Source of the DNA: Strigamia acuminata
Lineage: Eukaryota; Arthropoda; Chilopoda; Geophilomorpha; Linotaeniidae
Assembly: GCA_949358305.1 (NCBI GenBank)
Contig: OX442314.1
Coordinates: 48,308,581 to 48,368,580 of the forward strand
Reading direction: 5' to 3'
DNA length: 60,000 nt
Under the pieces are notes generated by a model. That model made no database searches and was not told the DNA's origin. It worked only from the letters and a program-made list of their open reading frames with translations. Both the position numbers and the translations under genes were made by a program. Below, piece after piece: positions 9,994 through 19,165 of the stretch; the first letter of the stretch is position 1; every line of letters starts with the position of its first letter.

Positions 9994-10115
9994 AATTCCC
10001 CCAATGGGTATTAATATGTAAAAACCACAAGTATCGTACGACAAATCAAATTCCAATATACTATCAAAAAATGTTATACAATAAAAACTTCACAAATGAT
10101 TATTAGGTTCACAAA

Positions 10116-11717
10116 TTATTCCCCCACAGTAAACAGTCCAAGTTCTTTCAAAATCTTCTTAAGACCAGGACCGGCCAAGGGCTTGGTCAAAAAGTCTGCT
10201 AACATTTGTTCACTAGGCACATGGGTCACAGTCACTCTGCCTTCTTCAACTTCTTGTTTGATGAAATGCACTTTCCTATTCAGATGTTTTGTTCGAGTCC
10301 GCTGGGCTCCATCTCGCAGAAGTTTCACTGCATTCAGGCTGTCGCAAAACATCTCCACTCCGTCATCTGGATCATCTTCTTGATTTAGCTCCATCGACAA
10401 TTGTTTTGTCCAAATTAACTCTCTTACTCCTTCAGTCAGCGCTAACAATTCGCTTTCTGTGCTTGACATTGCCACTATTGTCTGTTTTTGGCATCTCCAA
10501 TTAATTAGAGAGTTTCCGTCACGGACTAGAAATCCAGAGAAAGATCTAGCATTTTGCGTGCGGTCCCAACTGGCGTCTGAGTATCCATGGATTTCATGCT
10601 CATCATTGCAGTAGGTCAACTTGTAATTCATTGTACCTTTCAGGTATCTCAAAATTCGTTGAAATGCATTCTGGTGTATTTGGCGCGGACTTTTGTTGTA
10701 TTGCGACAACAAACTCATGGGAAAACTCAAGTCCGGTCTAGTATGCGTAGCCAAGTACATTATTTTTCCCAATAACTCTTGATATGTCGTTGACTCTGCC
10801 ATTTCACTTTCTTCACATTCGTCCAGGTTTTGAGTTGGGCATATCGGCGTGCTTGCTGGATTGCAATCTTCTAATTCATAATTTTCCACCAATCTCTTTA
10901 TGTATCCGGCTTGGTGCAAATGGATTTTTCCACCTTCATATTCAACCTGGATTCCGAGTATGTATTCCAGTCGCCCAATACTCACAAATTCAATTTCTAA
11001 TTTGATTTGCGTCATCATCAATTCTTCAAATTCATCCGATGATGCGAGGGAGATATCATCATCTACATAGACTCCGAGAAACATAAATTCTCCCTTTTTA
11101 AATATTATGTATAGGCAAGGATCATCAGGCGTTTGGTTGAATCCCATATCTTTCAACACTTTTTCCAATCTTTCAAACCAACAACGTCCTGCCTGCTTGA
11201 GTCCATATATGCTTTTGATTAATCTACAAACAAGTCCTTTTCCCCCTTCTTCATATCCCTCTGGCTGCATCATATAAATCTTTTCTTTTAGCTTTCCATG
11301 CAGGTAAGCAGCCTTCACGTCATGTTGATTTAACGGTCTTTTTCTTTTTGCTGCTTCATTGACTAGCATTCGTAACGTCTCCATTCGCATTACAGGCGCA
11401 AACGTCATGTCATAGTCGTCACCTGGTCGTTGGGAATATCCTGTGGCCACTAGTCGAGCTCTAAATCGCTCCGGTTCTTGCTGTGAATTTAGTTTTACTT
11501 TGTAAACCCACTTTGACTTCACTGGCCGTTTTTCTTTTGGCATGTCTACGATTTCCCACACTCCATGTTTCTTCATTGATTTCATCTCATCGTCCATTGC
11601 ATCTTTCCACTCGTGGACGTATTTAGAGTTTACGGCTTTATTGTAATTCATTGGCGTTAGAATTTCTTCTGCTAGTAAAGCATGTTGCTTGTCTCTAATT
11701 CTGCTGGATCTTCGCAC
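10116..11717 (-). CDS. Copia-B reverse transcriptase and RNase H
   Basis: 533 residues covering the whole copia RT-RNase H module. RT motifs are 'SKWVYKVKLN', 'FAPVMRMETLRML', 'QHDVKAAYLHG', 'SIYGLKQAGRCW' and the catalytic 'GVYVDDDISLAS'. RNase H motifs are 'YSDASWDRT', 'STESELLAL' and 'FCDSLNAVKLL', then 'VPSEQMLADFLTKPL', the usual copia C-terminus. The start is nominal (GTG 11717): the frame is entered from the integrase ORF through an indel. The stop lies about 120 bp from the 3' LTR. This module is intact. Confidence 0.92.
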   Translation of the reverse strand: MRRSSRIRDKQHALLAEEILTPMNYNKAVNSKYVHEWKDAMDDEMKSMKKHGVWEIVDMPKEKRPVKSKWVYKVKLNSQQEPERFRARLVATGYSQRPGDDYDMTFAPVMRMETLRMLVNEAAKRKRPLNQHDVKAAYLHGKLKEKIYMMQPEGYEEGGKGLVCRLIKSIYGLKQAGRCWFERLEKVLKDMGFNQTPDDPCLYIIFKKGEFMFLGVYVDDDISLASSDEFEELMMTQIKLEIEFVSIGRLEYILGIQVEYEGGKIHLHQAGYIKRLVENYELEDCNPASTPICPTQNLDECEESEMAESTTYQELLGKIMYLATHTRPDLSFPMSLLSQYNKSPRQIHQNAFQRILRYLKGTMNYKLTYCNDEHEIHGYSDASWDRTQNARSFSGFLVRDGNSLINWRCQKQTIVAMSSTESELLALTEGVRELIWTKQLSMELNQEDDPDDGVEMFCDSLNAVKLLRDGAQRTRTKHLNRKVHFIKQEVEEGRVTVTHVPSEQMLADFLTKPLAGPGLKKILKELGLFTVGE

Positions 11718-11725
11718 ATTTTTCG

Positions 11726-12721
11726 CTACGAGTGTCGTTCGTTCTCTTCTATCAATTCTCTGTCGGCAACTTGTTTCATCTCTCTCGTAATTCCCGCTGG
11801 ACGTCCTCTTCGTCTTGTAGCTTCATCCATCTCTGGTTGTGGTGTTTCCACGTCATCATTTTCTTCGTCTTCTACTACAACATTTTCTTCATTTTCTATT
11901 TCATTTGGTTCTATCTCATCTATAGTCTCGTCACAGTTCAGGTCAATTGCGATCAATTTTTCTTCAATTTCTGTCTCACAGTCAGTTTTGGTATTCATTA
12001 ATTCAATGCCAAGTTTGTTCTCGTCAAATTTCACATCAATTTCTTCTGTTATCGTCTCATTCTGCGGATGATAAATCCGGTATGCTTTTCTCAATCTAGA
12101 GTAACCAATGAATATGGCATTTTCCGCTTTCGGATCCAGTTTCTTTCTCTTATGGTCCTTTATGAGAACGTAAGCCAAACAACCAAATCTTCGTAGGTAT
12201 TTTACATTTGGCTTCCTGTTGTACCACATTTCATATGGTGTGCGACCATGCACTGATGACTTGCACCTATTTCTTATGTGCGCTACTGTTGATGCACATT
12301 CTCCCCAAAATGTCATCGGCAACTTGCTGTCGCTCATCAGGGTTCTCAGCATCTCGATTAACGTGCGGTTTGTGCGTTCCGCGACTCCATTACTTGCTGG
12401 TTTGTATGCTGCTGTCAATTGATGATCAATCCCCTTTTCTTGTGTCCACTGCTTCAATTCGCGTGACATGAATTCTCCGCCATTGTCACTTCGCAACTTT
12501 TTCAGTTTCATCTCGGTTTGACACTCCATTCGTGTTATTAGATCAATCAATTTTTCCTTTGCGTCACTTTTGGCATTCAGCATTTCTACCATCAATAGTC
12601 GGCTCCAATCGTCCACAACGGTCAGTATATAGTTCGCTCCACCTCGCAATTCGGGGGTAATTGGGCCAATCAAGTCTGTGTGCCACAATTCCATTATTTT
12701 CTTCGATTGTCGCTCTGTCAC
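11726..12721 (-). CDS. Copia-B integrase
   Basis: 331 residues: an integrase core with 'WHTDLIGP', 'RSDNGGEF' and 'ERTNRTL' (the D, D and E), then the conserved 'FGCLAYVLI' and 'AIFIGYS'. The C-terminal part is acidic (many E/D/N, about residues 215-300), as is common between copia integrase and RT. It is out of frame with gag-protease (junction near 12725, in a run of five A) and with RT (near 11745). Either could be a real inactivating indel or a base-calling error. Confidence 0.9.
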   Translation of the reverse strand: MTERQSKKIMELWHTDLIGPITPELRGGANYILTVVDDWSRLLMVEMLNAKSDAKEKLIDLITRMECQTEMKLKKLRSDNGGEFMSRELKQWTQEKGIDHQLTAAYKPASNGVAERTNRTLIEMLRTLMSDSKLPMTFWGECASTVAHIRNRCKSSVHGRTPYEMWYNRKPNVKYLRRFGCLAYVLIKDHKRKKLDPKAENAIFIGYSRLRKAYRIYHPQNETITEEIDVKFDENKLGIELMNTKTDCETEIEEKLIAIDLNCDETIDEIEPNEIENEENVVVEDEENDDVETPQPEMDEATRRRGRPAGITREMKQVADRELIEENERHS

Positions 12722-14285
12722 TGATTTGTGACTTTTTCTTCATTTTTCCGACAACACACGATTCACAGACGTTTTCTGTTTTGCTTTTAATTTGAATTCC
12801 ATGCACAAGTTCTTCTTTTTCCATCTCTTTCAATGTGTTATGGTTCAAATGTCCCATCCTCAAATGCCAAATTTCGTCAATTTCATCTACTTTGTATGTT
12901 TTCTCTGGCTTTGCAATAGTTGCTTGTAGTGCAAACATGTCGCCGTCTCGTGCTGCTTTCATTATTTCAATTCCGTCACAGTTTGAAATAATCGCCTCGT
13001 CTTTAGAGAAATTCACATTTAGGTCGTTGTCGACAATTTTTGCTACGGACAATAAATTATTTTCGATTTCCGGCACGTGTAAGACCTTGTGTAATCTCGT
13101 TCGTCTTCCATCATTGTGTTCAAGTACAACTTCTCCGATTCCAGTTGACTTCATTCGTTTTCCCTTTTTCGCCATTCCAATCTCTCGTTCATCTTCATCA
13201 AATGTGGTGAATAGCTCCACGTCGATTGCAGTCATGTGACTGGTTGATCCAGAGTCGAGTACCCATTTACTCCTTTTCACGTCATCAAGTTCGCTGGATT
13301 CTTCGTCAATTTCTTGAGTCATCATGCTGTCTTCGTCTCGTATTTCGTCATTCATTTCGTCTCTTATTTCGTCTCTGTGTTGTTTGGGGATTTCGAATAC
13401 CATCATCGATGCTTCGACCTTTCCACGACCTCGGCCACGTTGTTGACCTCGGCCGCGTCCTCGACCTCGTCCTCGTTTGTCCCCTTCTTTTGCGTCTCGT
13501 TTTGGCTTGGTACAATCGGTCGAGAGATGTCCAAATTCTTGGCAGTTGAAACATTTTGGATCACTGTAGCACTCTCGTGATACGTGTCCTCCGCGTCCGC
13601 AGTTGAAACATGTGCGTTTCGGCTTTGCACCTTTGTCTCTCGTCCTTAATGCGGTTTCGCTGGTTGCTGCCTTTTTCTCATCTTTTCGCAATGTGATGCG
13701 GCTTTCTTCTCGTTTGAGTACTTCTCTAATTTTCGTCGTTGTGATGTTGTCTTGCACGTCAAGGGCTTTGACATTGGCATCAAATTCGGATTTTAATCCT
13801 TTCATCAAGTAAAATTTGTACTCATAATCATCAATCTGTTTTCCAAGTTTTGCGCATCTGTTGTAAATTGCTTCGGCTCTATTGAAATATGTGTCAATGT
13901 CTTCTTTGTTCTCCATCTTGATTTGAGTCAATTCACAGGCGCTAATCATCTGCAATTCCTGGGTTTTGGCGGCCATATTGGTTTTTATCAGCTCCCAGAG
14001 TATTTTTGCATTTTTGGTGTTGGAATACTTCAAAACTTGAGGTGCTGTCATTGTGTTGATCATGGTGAAGTGGGCTGCTGCATTTTTATCATCCCAGTCA
14101 TTCCATTTTTCTTCCTTTGCACAAAAATTTTGTGCACCTCTCATTCCATGTGGTGGCTCATTTGCCATTATGACACTTTTCCAAAGCTTTTTTGCTCTCA
14201 AAACTCCTTCTACTCTGGATTCCCACAAAAAGTAGTTTGAATCATTCAAAGGCTCAATGCTTGTAAGGTTCCAATTATCTGCCAT
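12564..14285 (-). CDS. Copia-B gag, protease and pre-integrase
   Basis: The start ATG at 14285 lies about 370 bp inside the 5' LTR. Copia gag begins 'MADNWNLTSIEPLNDSNYF'. Two zinc knuckles occur at about residues 225-238 ('CFNCGRGGHVSREC') and 244-257 ('CFNCQEFGHLSTDC'), followed by an RG-rich basic stretch. Protease has 'WVLDSGSTSHM' near residue 341. The pre-integrase H-H-C-C region ('WHLRMGHLN', 'CESCVVGKM') is about 480-525. The last roughly 50 residues are out of frame with integrase. Confidence 0.92.
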   Translation of the reverse strand: MADNWNLTSIEPLNDSNYFLWESRVEGVLRAKKLWKSVIMANEPPHGMRGAQNFCAKEEKWNDWDDKNAAAHFTMINTMTAPQVLKYSNTKNAKILWELIKTNMAAKTQELQMISACELTQIKMENKEDIDTYFNRAEAIYNRCAKLGKQIDDYEYKFYLMKGLKSEFDANVKALDVQDNITTTKIREVLKREESRITLRKDEKKAATSETALRTRDKGAKPKRTCFNCGRGGHVSRECYSDPKCFNCQEFGHLSTDCTKPKRDAKEGDKRGRGRGRGRGQQRGRGRGKVEASMMVFEIPKQHRDEIRDEMNDEIRDEDSMMTQEIDEESSELDDVKRSKWVLDSGSTSHMTAIDVELFTTFDEDEREIGMAKKGKRMKSTGIGEVVLEHNDGRRTRLHKVLHVPEIENNLLSVAKIVDNDLNVNFSKDEAIISNCDGIEIMKAARDGDMFALQATIAKPEKTYKVDEIDEIWHLRMGHLNHNTLKEMEKEELVHGIQIKSKTENVCESCVVGKMKKKSQISDRATIEENNGIVAHRLDWPNYPRIARWSELYTDRCGRLEPTIDGRNAECQK

Positions 14286-14646
14286 GTTGTTTTCTTCAAA
14301 ATATTAAATTTTCCTTGGTTTTTGTATTTTTCTTTGTTCTTCACTTCAATTTCCTGTTTGTTGAATATTTGGCCAATTTTCTTCAGTTTTCAATCAAGAT
14401 GTATGTTTTTCTTCTTTAAGTCGTCTCAGGTGGCTAAAAACTCTTCTTAAATGGTCCAACAATGTCGAAAATATTCGAATTCACGGCAAAAATCGGCTCA
14501 CGTCGTCGTGCTCGAGTGCGCGCATCAATGTCGTCTTTGTTGCTCTCGATCGCACTTCGTACTTCGTTTTTCGGCTCAAATTTCCGATTGTTCAATTGCC
14601 TACCGTCTTTGATTGTTGTTTTTCACAGGTTTGATCCAATAATCAC

Positions 14647-14658
14647 CCTCTGCTACCA
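14647..14658 (-). promoter_or_regulatory. Copia-B primer binding site, initiator Met tRNA type
   Basis: On the minus strand TGGTAGCAGAGG follows the 5' LTR after two bases and matches the 3' end of initiator methionine tRNA. Confidence 0.85.
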
Positions 14659-14660
14659 TT

Positions 14661-14851
14661 TGTTAGGTTAAATATGGTTTTATTCACTCTTGATGGTGAA
14701 TACACTTCAAGTAATGATGTTACAACATGGCGGTTACACATTAGACATTAGACTGAACACACTTGGTACAGGAAATACAAGAACACGTCATATCCTTTCA
14801 CTAGCCTCAATCAAGGCACATATTAATTAAGCATCTAAAAATATCACAACA
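14661..14851 (-). repeat. Copia-B 5' LTR
   Basis: 191 bp. It differs from 9803-9993 at one visible base (TTGGTACAGG versus TTAGTACAGG in plus-strand reading). Confidence 0.9.
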
Positions 14852-14852
14852 T

Positions 14853-16502
14853 TACGTCCCAGCCGAAAAGAAGATACAAGAAGGTAGAACGGTGGAATTT
14901 AATGAAGAAATTCAAGGGGCGGACATCTTTAATTTGATAAAACCGAACGAAAATAGGCGTTTTTGTCAAGAATACGAAGACGAGGCAATTGTTGAAGCAA
15001 ATCATAACGATGACGACAATGCTCAACGACCAGCAGTGATTGCTGAAGACGCGCAGCCGAATCCACAACAGGTACAACCGGCGCAGGTTGGCAGACCTCG
15101 GGGATCAACACAAGCCGTGCTCGAGCAGCGACACGCGGAACAAATGGAGCAGCGTGAGCGACAATTGCAACAAGAAGGTGTACGACGATCACAGCGCATC
15201 GCAGCAATACATGAAGCAGTGAACGCAGCGGTTGAGGCAGCGAATGCAGCATTCGAAGGCGTTGACGACTTGTTTACACCGGAAACGTACGAGCAAGCAA
15301 TGAATTGTGACGACAAAGAGAAGTGGAAAGCGGCGATGGATAGTGAAATAGATTCATTGCACGTGAACAATGTTTGGACATTAGTAAAGAAGGAAAAGCA
15401 AATGACTACGATAAAGAGCAAATGGATTTATCGGATAAAACTCAACGTAGACAGGAGTGTAAATAAATACAAGGCAAGATTGGTGGCGGTGGGGTATTCC
15501 CAGAGAGCAGGCATAGATTACACAGAAACTTTCTCGCCAGTTGTAAGAGTCGAATCACTCCGCATCATTTTATTCATGGTGGCCAAGCACAAATTGATGA
15601 CGCGTCAGTTTGACATAAAAACAGCCTACCTGTACGGCCTGATTGATGAAACGATTTTCATGGAGCAGCCGGAGGGATATGAACAGAAGGACTTGATTTG
15701 CAGACTTGAACGAAGCCTGTACGGCCTGAGACAATCAGGGATATGTTGGAACGAGAGACTGGACACGGAATTGCAGAAAATTGGCCTGACACCACTAATC
15801 AACGACAGGTGTGTGTGTATTTACAAGAGAAAAAATGACTTTATTATTCTGGGGGTGTACGTAGATGACATTTTGGCAGCGTTTACTAGTCAAAAGATAT
15901 TGGACCGGATTTTAAAGAAGATAAAAAGAGTTTTTGAAATTGTTGACTTGGGGGAAGTGCATTTTCTTTTGGGAATGGAAATTTCGATAATGGACAACGG
16001 AATTCTAATTGGTCAACAAAAATACATAAACGATGTTTTGAAGAGATACGAGCTGATGGACGGAGTCACTGCAAACACACCAATGGCTACTGATTTTGAG
16101 AAATTAAAAAGAGTTGACCAGCAACTTTATCAGCAAATGATAGGATCGCTGATGCACGTGATGATAATATCACGACCGGACATATCATTCGCAATAAGTG
16201 CGTTGTCAGCATATTCAAGAGATCCGCGCCAATTACACTTCAGAGCGGTCAAACGAGTGATGCGATATCTGAAGAAGACGATTGAGATGCGATTGTTTTT
16301 CTCAAATGAGGAGGGGAAATTACAAGGATTTGCGGACGCAAGCTGGAACGTCACCCAAGATGCAAAATCACATACAGGGATGATAGTAAAAATTGGATCA
16401 ACAACAATAACGTGGAAAACCAAAAAACAACGATTAGTCGCGATGTCATCGACAGAAAGCGAGATATTGGCCATCTGCGAATTGCTGAAATCCATAAAAT
16501 GA
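14853..16502 (+). CDS. Copia-A reverse transcriptase and RNase H (ends at a nonsense codon)
   Basis: This resumes Copia-A directly after the Copia-B target duplication. An acidic/glutamine-rich linker leads into RT: 'SKWIYRIKLN', 'FSPVVRVESLRII', 'QFDIKTAYLYG', 'SLYGLRQSGICW' and the catalytic 'GVYVDDILAAF' near 15855-15890. RNase H has 'GFADASWNVT' and 'STESEILAI'. The frame stops at TGA 16500-16502, where copia proteins usually have a tryptophan before an 'AR' pair. The same frame continues open to 16835, so this is one nonsense change and not the natural end. Confidence 0.92.
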   Translation, partial: YVPAEKKIQEGRTVEFNEEIQGADIFNLIKPNENRRFCQEYEDEAIVEANHNDDDNAQRPAVIAEDAQPNPQQVQPAQVGRPRGSTQAVLEQRHAEQMEQRERQLQQEGVRRSQRIAAIHEAVNAAVEAANAAFEGVDDLFTPETYEQAMNCDDKEKWKAAMDSEIDSLHVNNVWTLVKKEKQMTTIKSKWIYRIKLNVDRSVNKYKARLVAVGYSQRAGIDYTETFSPVVRVESLRIILFMVAKHKLMTRQFDIKTAYLYGLIDETIFMEQPEGYEQKDLICRLERSLYGLRQSGICWNERLDTELQKIGLTPLINDRCVCIYKRKNDFIILGVYVDDILAAFTSQKILDRILKKIKRVFEIVDLGEVHFLLGMEISIMDNGILIGQQKYINDVLKRYELMDGVTANTPMATDFEKLKRVDQQLYQQMIGSLMHVMIISRPDISFAISALSAYSRDPRQLHFRAVKRVMRYLKKTIEMRLFFSNEEGKLQGFADASWNVTQDAKSHTGMIVKIGSTTITWKTKKQRLVAMSSTESEILAICELLKSIK

Positions 16503-16835
16503 GCACGAGACTTTTTGAGTGAAGTGGGCGAAGGAAGCTGTGTGCAGAGAAAAGTACCAATCTTCACGGACAGTCAACCAGCAATGCAGATTTTGTGCGA
16601 TTCGAACCAGTTTGGACGAACCAAACACATGAATCGTCACTTGATGTTCATAAGGGACGATATAAAACTGGGCAACATTGAATTAATCCATTTACCAACA
16701 GGTGACATGATTGCTGATTTCCTGACGAAGGCGGTCGCGAAAGACAAATTCATGGAGGGACGCGACGGCGTAAGTCTGAGAGGAGAAGTTAAGATAAACG
16801 AGGACAAAGAGAAGAACGAAGACGAAGACAAATAG
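16503..16835 (+). CDS. Copia-A RNase H C-terminus after the nonsense codon
   Basis: Same frame as the upstream RT. It has the last RNase H motifs ('FTDSQPAMQIL', 'TKHMNRHLMFIRD') and the copia terminal 'GDMIADFLTKAV'. The natural stop TAG is at 16833-16835, about 120 bp from the 3' LTR. Confidence 0.85.
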   Translation, partial: ARDFLSEVGEGSCVQRKVPIFTDSQPAMQILCDSNQFGRTKHMNRHLMFIRDDIKLGNIELIHLPTGDMIADFLTKAVAKDKFMEGRDGVSLRGEVKINEDKEKNEDEDK

Positions 16836-16956
16836 TTTTAAGTTCGAAATAATATTTTATTCATGTTTTTTGTTTTTGTTTTCGAATTTCATTGAATGTT
16901 AGTTTTAGTTTTTCTTAATTCATTTTAAAAACTTATAAAAATTTGTAAGGAGGGTT

Positions 16957-17175
16957 TGTTAGATTTAATGTTAAAATCAATTGTTACAAATTGTCAAAAG
17001 GTTTTTACGTATACAAATGTGTTTGAACGTTGCACGCACGTAATGCACGTGCAATTGAATTGTTGTAAAATTACCGTAAAGTAAAGACGTGTTTTATGTT
17101 TCATCCTACCGTGTGCAACTCTCATTTCATTACTTGGACATTCGAAATCTTTGTGGAACCGAATAGGAACCAACA
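16957..17175 (+). repeat. Copia-A 3' LTR
   Basis: 219 bp, preceded by a purine-rich AAGGAGGG tract (16947-16954). It is followed by the target duplication AAAAA and the rest of the MITE arm. Confidence 0.93.
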
Positions 17176-17317
17176 AAAAATGGCCTTCAAGGTCAAATTT
17201 GATGACGTCATTGGATTGCTCTCACCCAACTTCCTATACGATCGCTTCATCAAAGTTGGCCTAGATGCAATTGTCAGGAAATATTTGGAGGGGACCAGAC
17301 TTTAAGAAGACCCTGTA

Positions 17318-17644
17318 TATTGTAAAAATGTCGGAGGTCACAAAATGAGAAGTCAGTCATTTTGCAAGGTAACTAACAAGTGGTTTATTCTAAGTCAAAA
17401 ATACATAGGTGGCGCTGGGGGTACAGCGCCCAAGGCAAGATGACCATCAAGCACAAATATGCAGTGAGGTCAAAACACAGCAACTTGGTTTGGTGATTCT
17501 CGTTAAATTGGTGCCGATTAATTGTCCCCAAACCACCCAGACTGCTTAAATGTGATACCATGCACATTCTGTTACTTTCTTCCCTTTGTGGTGAATTCAA
17601 CTGATAGATGGAAACCAATGGGTTGAGATTGAGAACATACGTAC
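17318..17644. other. presumed DEG/ENaC intron, no gene recognised
   Basis: It lies downstream of the channel's fourth visible exon on the minus strand. No second-helix signature of the channel family is found here, so the next exon must lie elsewhere. A minus-strand AATAAA is present near 17378-17383, but there is no other sign of a gene end. Confidence 0.45.
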
Positions 17645-17754
17645 TGACATTTGAATGATTGCTCCTGCAGTTTGTCCGCATAACATTTGGCTTCGCATGC
17701 TGAAACTCGCTCGTTTGTTGCACAAGGGCTTTTTGGAGTATTCACTCGAACCAA
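17645..17754 (-). CDS. DEG/ENaC channel, unit 2 cysteine-rich exon
   Basis: An acceptor (TTCTAG, ending 17755) and a donor (GTACGT from 17644) bound 110 nt that are open in one frame. Residues include NTPKSPC and then a C...C...C series (SACEAKC, SFKC). The exon aligns with the unit-1 exon at 23847-23759, which has NTKQNPC and a C...C...C series. Both exons end in phase 2 and start in phase 0 at the same point. This is the extracellular cysteine-rich region of the DEG/ENaC fold. It follows the first membrane helix of unit 2 encoded in 23074-22324, so it belongs to the same gene. Confidence 0.75.
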
Positions 17755-18266
17755 CTAGAAAGAATTAATTAATGTTTCAAAGTTTCAATACCAGTGCGTT
17801 ATGTGTAAGCACACTCTACTCTGTGTAGCCCAGAAGTCTATAAACCGTCTGTACAAATGGCTTATGTCCGGATTAGAGATGTAGAGAGATTTAAAAAAGT
17901 AATCTTCCCTACATTAAAACAATTGGAAAATACACGCTAAAATGAGTTTGGATGCAAGAAGCAATACCAATGAATATAAACACCAGGACAAACGCCAGAT
18001 TCACAAAGGTTGAAAATCGAATTTTCCGCTAAGGGATAATGTGCACGTACGTGACGTACGTGCGCATTACGTGACAAACGTGCACATTGTGTGACGTATG
18101 GGCACATTACGTAATGGTACTTTTATGCAAATTTTGGTTTTCAACTCTTGTGAACCCGGCAATTAATTAATTAGTGTGTTTAATTATTTTTATAACTTTT
18201 TTCATTATAAAATCGATACGCTATTGTTTTTTATCCGGACCATTGTGATTTTTCTCTATAGGAGAC
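17755..18266. other. presumed DEG/ENaC intron
   Basis: No supported exon. It contains the short tandem repeat at 18041-18118 and is otherwise AT-rich. The missing unit-2 exons before the cysteine-rich exon should lie between here and 22323, but I could not find them. Confidence 0.45.
18041..18118. repeat. about 20-bp tandem repeat, four diverged units
   Basis: Units start at 18041, 18060, 18080 and 18100 and follow the pattern GTGCNCATTACGTGACNNAC. They are rich in ACGT and TGACGT cores. Confidence 0.7.
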
Positions 18267-19157
18267 TAAGCTTGTAATCGGATCGGATTGGATCCGCACA
18301 TCCGCGGATCGGATCAGATGCGGATGCGGATCAGAGCAAATAATCCGACCGCCATTTTAATTGCGGATCGGATGAGCGCCCAATCCGCACGATTAATCTG
18401 CGGATGGGAATCTGCTGATCCGCGGATTGATCCGAACCATCCGAACCGTCCGCCATTTGTTTCGGAAAAACGTCCAAATTCGTTTTTATTTGAATTCTGA
18501 ATCATTTGTGGTGTTTTTACCACATTTATTCTTACATTTCTTAGTTGGCCGGACGTTTTCGGCTCTTGCGCCCGTCAACCGTCGATTGTCGGGCGGACGT
18601 TTTTGGCTCTCGCGCCCGTCAACCGTCGATTGTCGGGCGGACGTTTTTGGCTTTCACGCCCGTCGTTTAATGTTTAATGTTATTTTATTTGATGATTTGG
18701 TTTGATGATTTTTATTGTAATTCGTAAATAAAATAATGTTATGTAATTTAAAAAACTGTTATTTACGCCAATCGACGGGCGCGAGAGCCAAAAACGTCCG
18801 CTTGCCAATCGACGGTTGACGGGCGCGTGAGCCGAAAACGTCTGGCCGACAATCAACGGTTGACGGGCGCGTGAGCCGAAAACGTCTGGCCGACAATCAA
18901 CGGCTGACGCCCGACAATCGACGGCCGCGACATTCGACAGTAGGACGTCGGACCCCGTTTCTCTTCGGGTATCGACGAAAAAATCTGCGGATTGATCCGC
19001 AATCCGCGGATTGATTGCGGATCGGATGGGATCGGATCGGATTGGCTGATCTGGGAATGCGGATCGAATCGGATCCGCATTTTCCGATCCGCACTATTTT
19101 CGGATCGGATGCGGATTAGCCAGAAATCCGATCCAATCCGATCCGATTACAAGCTTA
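18267..19157. mobile_element. hAT-like MITE with internal inverted minisatellites
   Basis: The ends are inverted copies beginning TAAGCTTGTAATCGGATCGG. The flanks carry an 8-bp direct duplication TAGGAGAC (18259-18266 and 19158-19165), the size typical of hAT transposition. GGATC-rich subterminal repeats lie inside both ends. Nearer the centre are about 48-bp GC-rich units (containing GACGTTTTTGGCTC and CCGTCAACCGTCGATTG) on the left and inverted units on the right, around an AT-rich middle. There is no transposase ORF, so it is non-autonomous. Confidence 0.82.
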
Positions 19158-19165
19158 TAGGAGAC

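Larger units (their letters stand above)
9803..14851 (-). mobile_element. Ty1/copia LTR retrotransposon (Copia-B), opposite orientation
   Basis: 191-bp LTRs (9803-9993 and 14661-14851) differ at one visible position. The target duplication is TTACG (9798-9802 and 14852-14856). The primer site lies at the right-hand LTR, so the element reads leftwards. Gag-pol is present in three reading frames: 14285-12564, 12721-11726 and 11717-10116. The first break falls in an A-run near 12725, the second near 11745. It is a different copia family from Copia-A, with two zinc knuckles and a different LTR. Confidence 0.92.
1430..17175 (+). mobile_element. Ty1/copia LTR retrotransposon (Copia-A) with two nested insertions
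   Basis: The element is bounded by 219-bp LTRs (TG...CA) and a 5-bp target duplication AAAAA (1425-1429 and 17176-17180). Gene order is gag, protease, integrase, RT, RNase H, as in copia elements. The coding region is cut in the integrase by a BEL element at 3601-9522 and by minus-strand Copia-B at 9803-14851, and resumes in the same sense after each. Its own defects are a frameshift near 2000 and a TGA within RNase H at 16500-16502. The LTRs differ at one position I can see, so the insertion looks young although the copy is dead. Confidence 0.93.
821..17315. mobile_element. mariner-type foldback MITE, split by Copia-A
   Basis: The two ends are long inverted copies of each other. The left arm is 821 to about 1127. 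The right arm is about 1256-1424 plus 17181-17315, interrupted by Copia-A. Both tips read CAGGGT inward and are flanked by TA (819-820 and 17316-17317), as expected for Tc1/mariner-superfamily insertions. With Copia-A and one copy of its target duplication removed, the element is about 744 bp: two arms of about 305 bp and a spacer of about 128 bp. It has no transposase ORF, so it is non-autonomous. A further copy of the same terminus is at 21480-21545. Confidence 0.85.

Noticed and set aside
11682-12071. 129-codon plus-strand Ser/Phe-rich open frame
   Set aside because: Antisense to the acidic linker of Copia-B integrase. Composition is fully explained by that.
17385-17723. 112-codon minus-strand open frame
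   Set aside because: It overlaps the supported channel exon in another frame and has no family features outside it.
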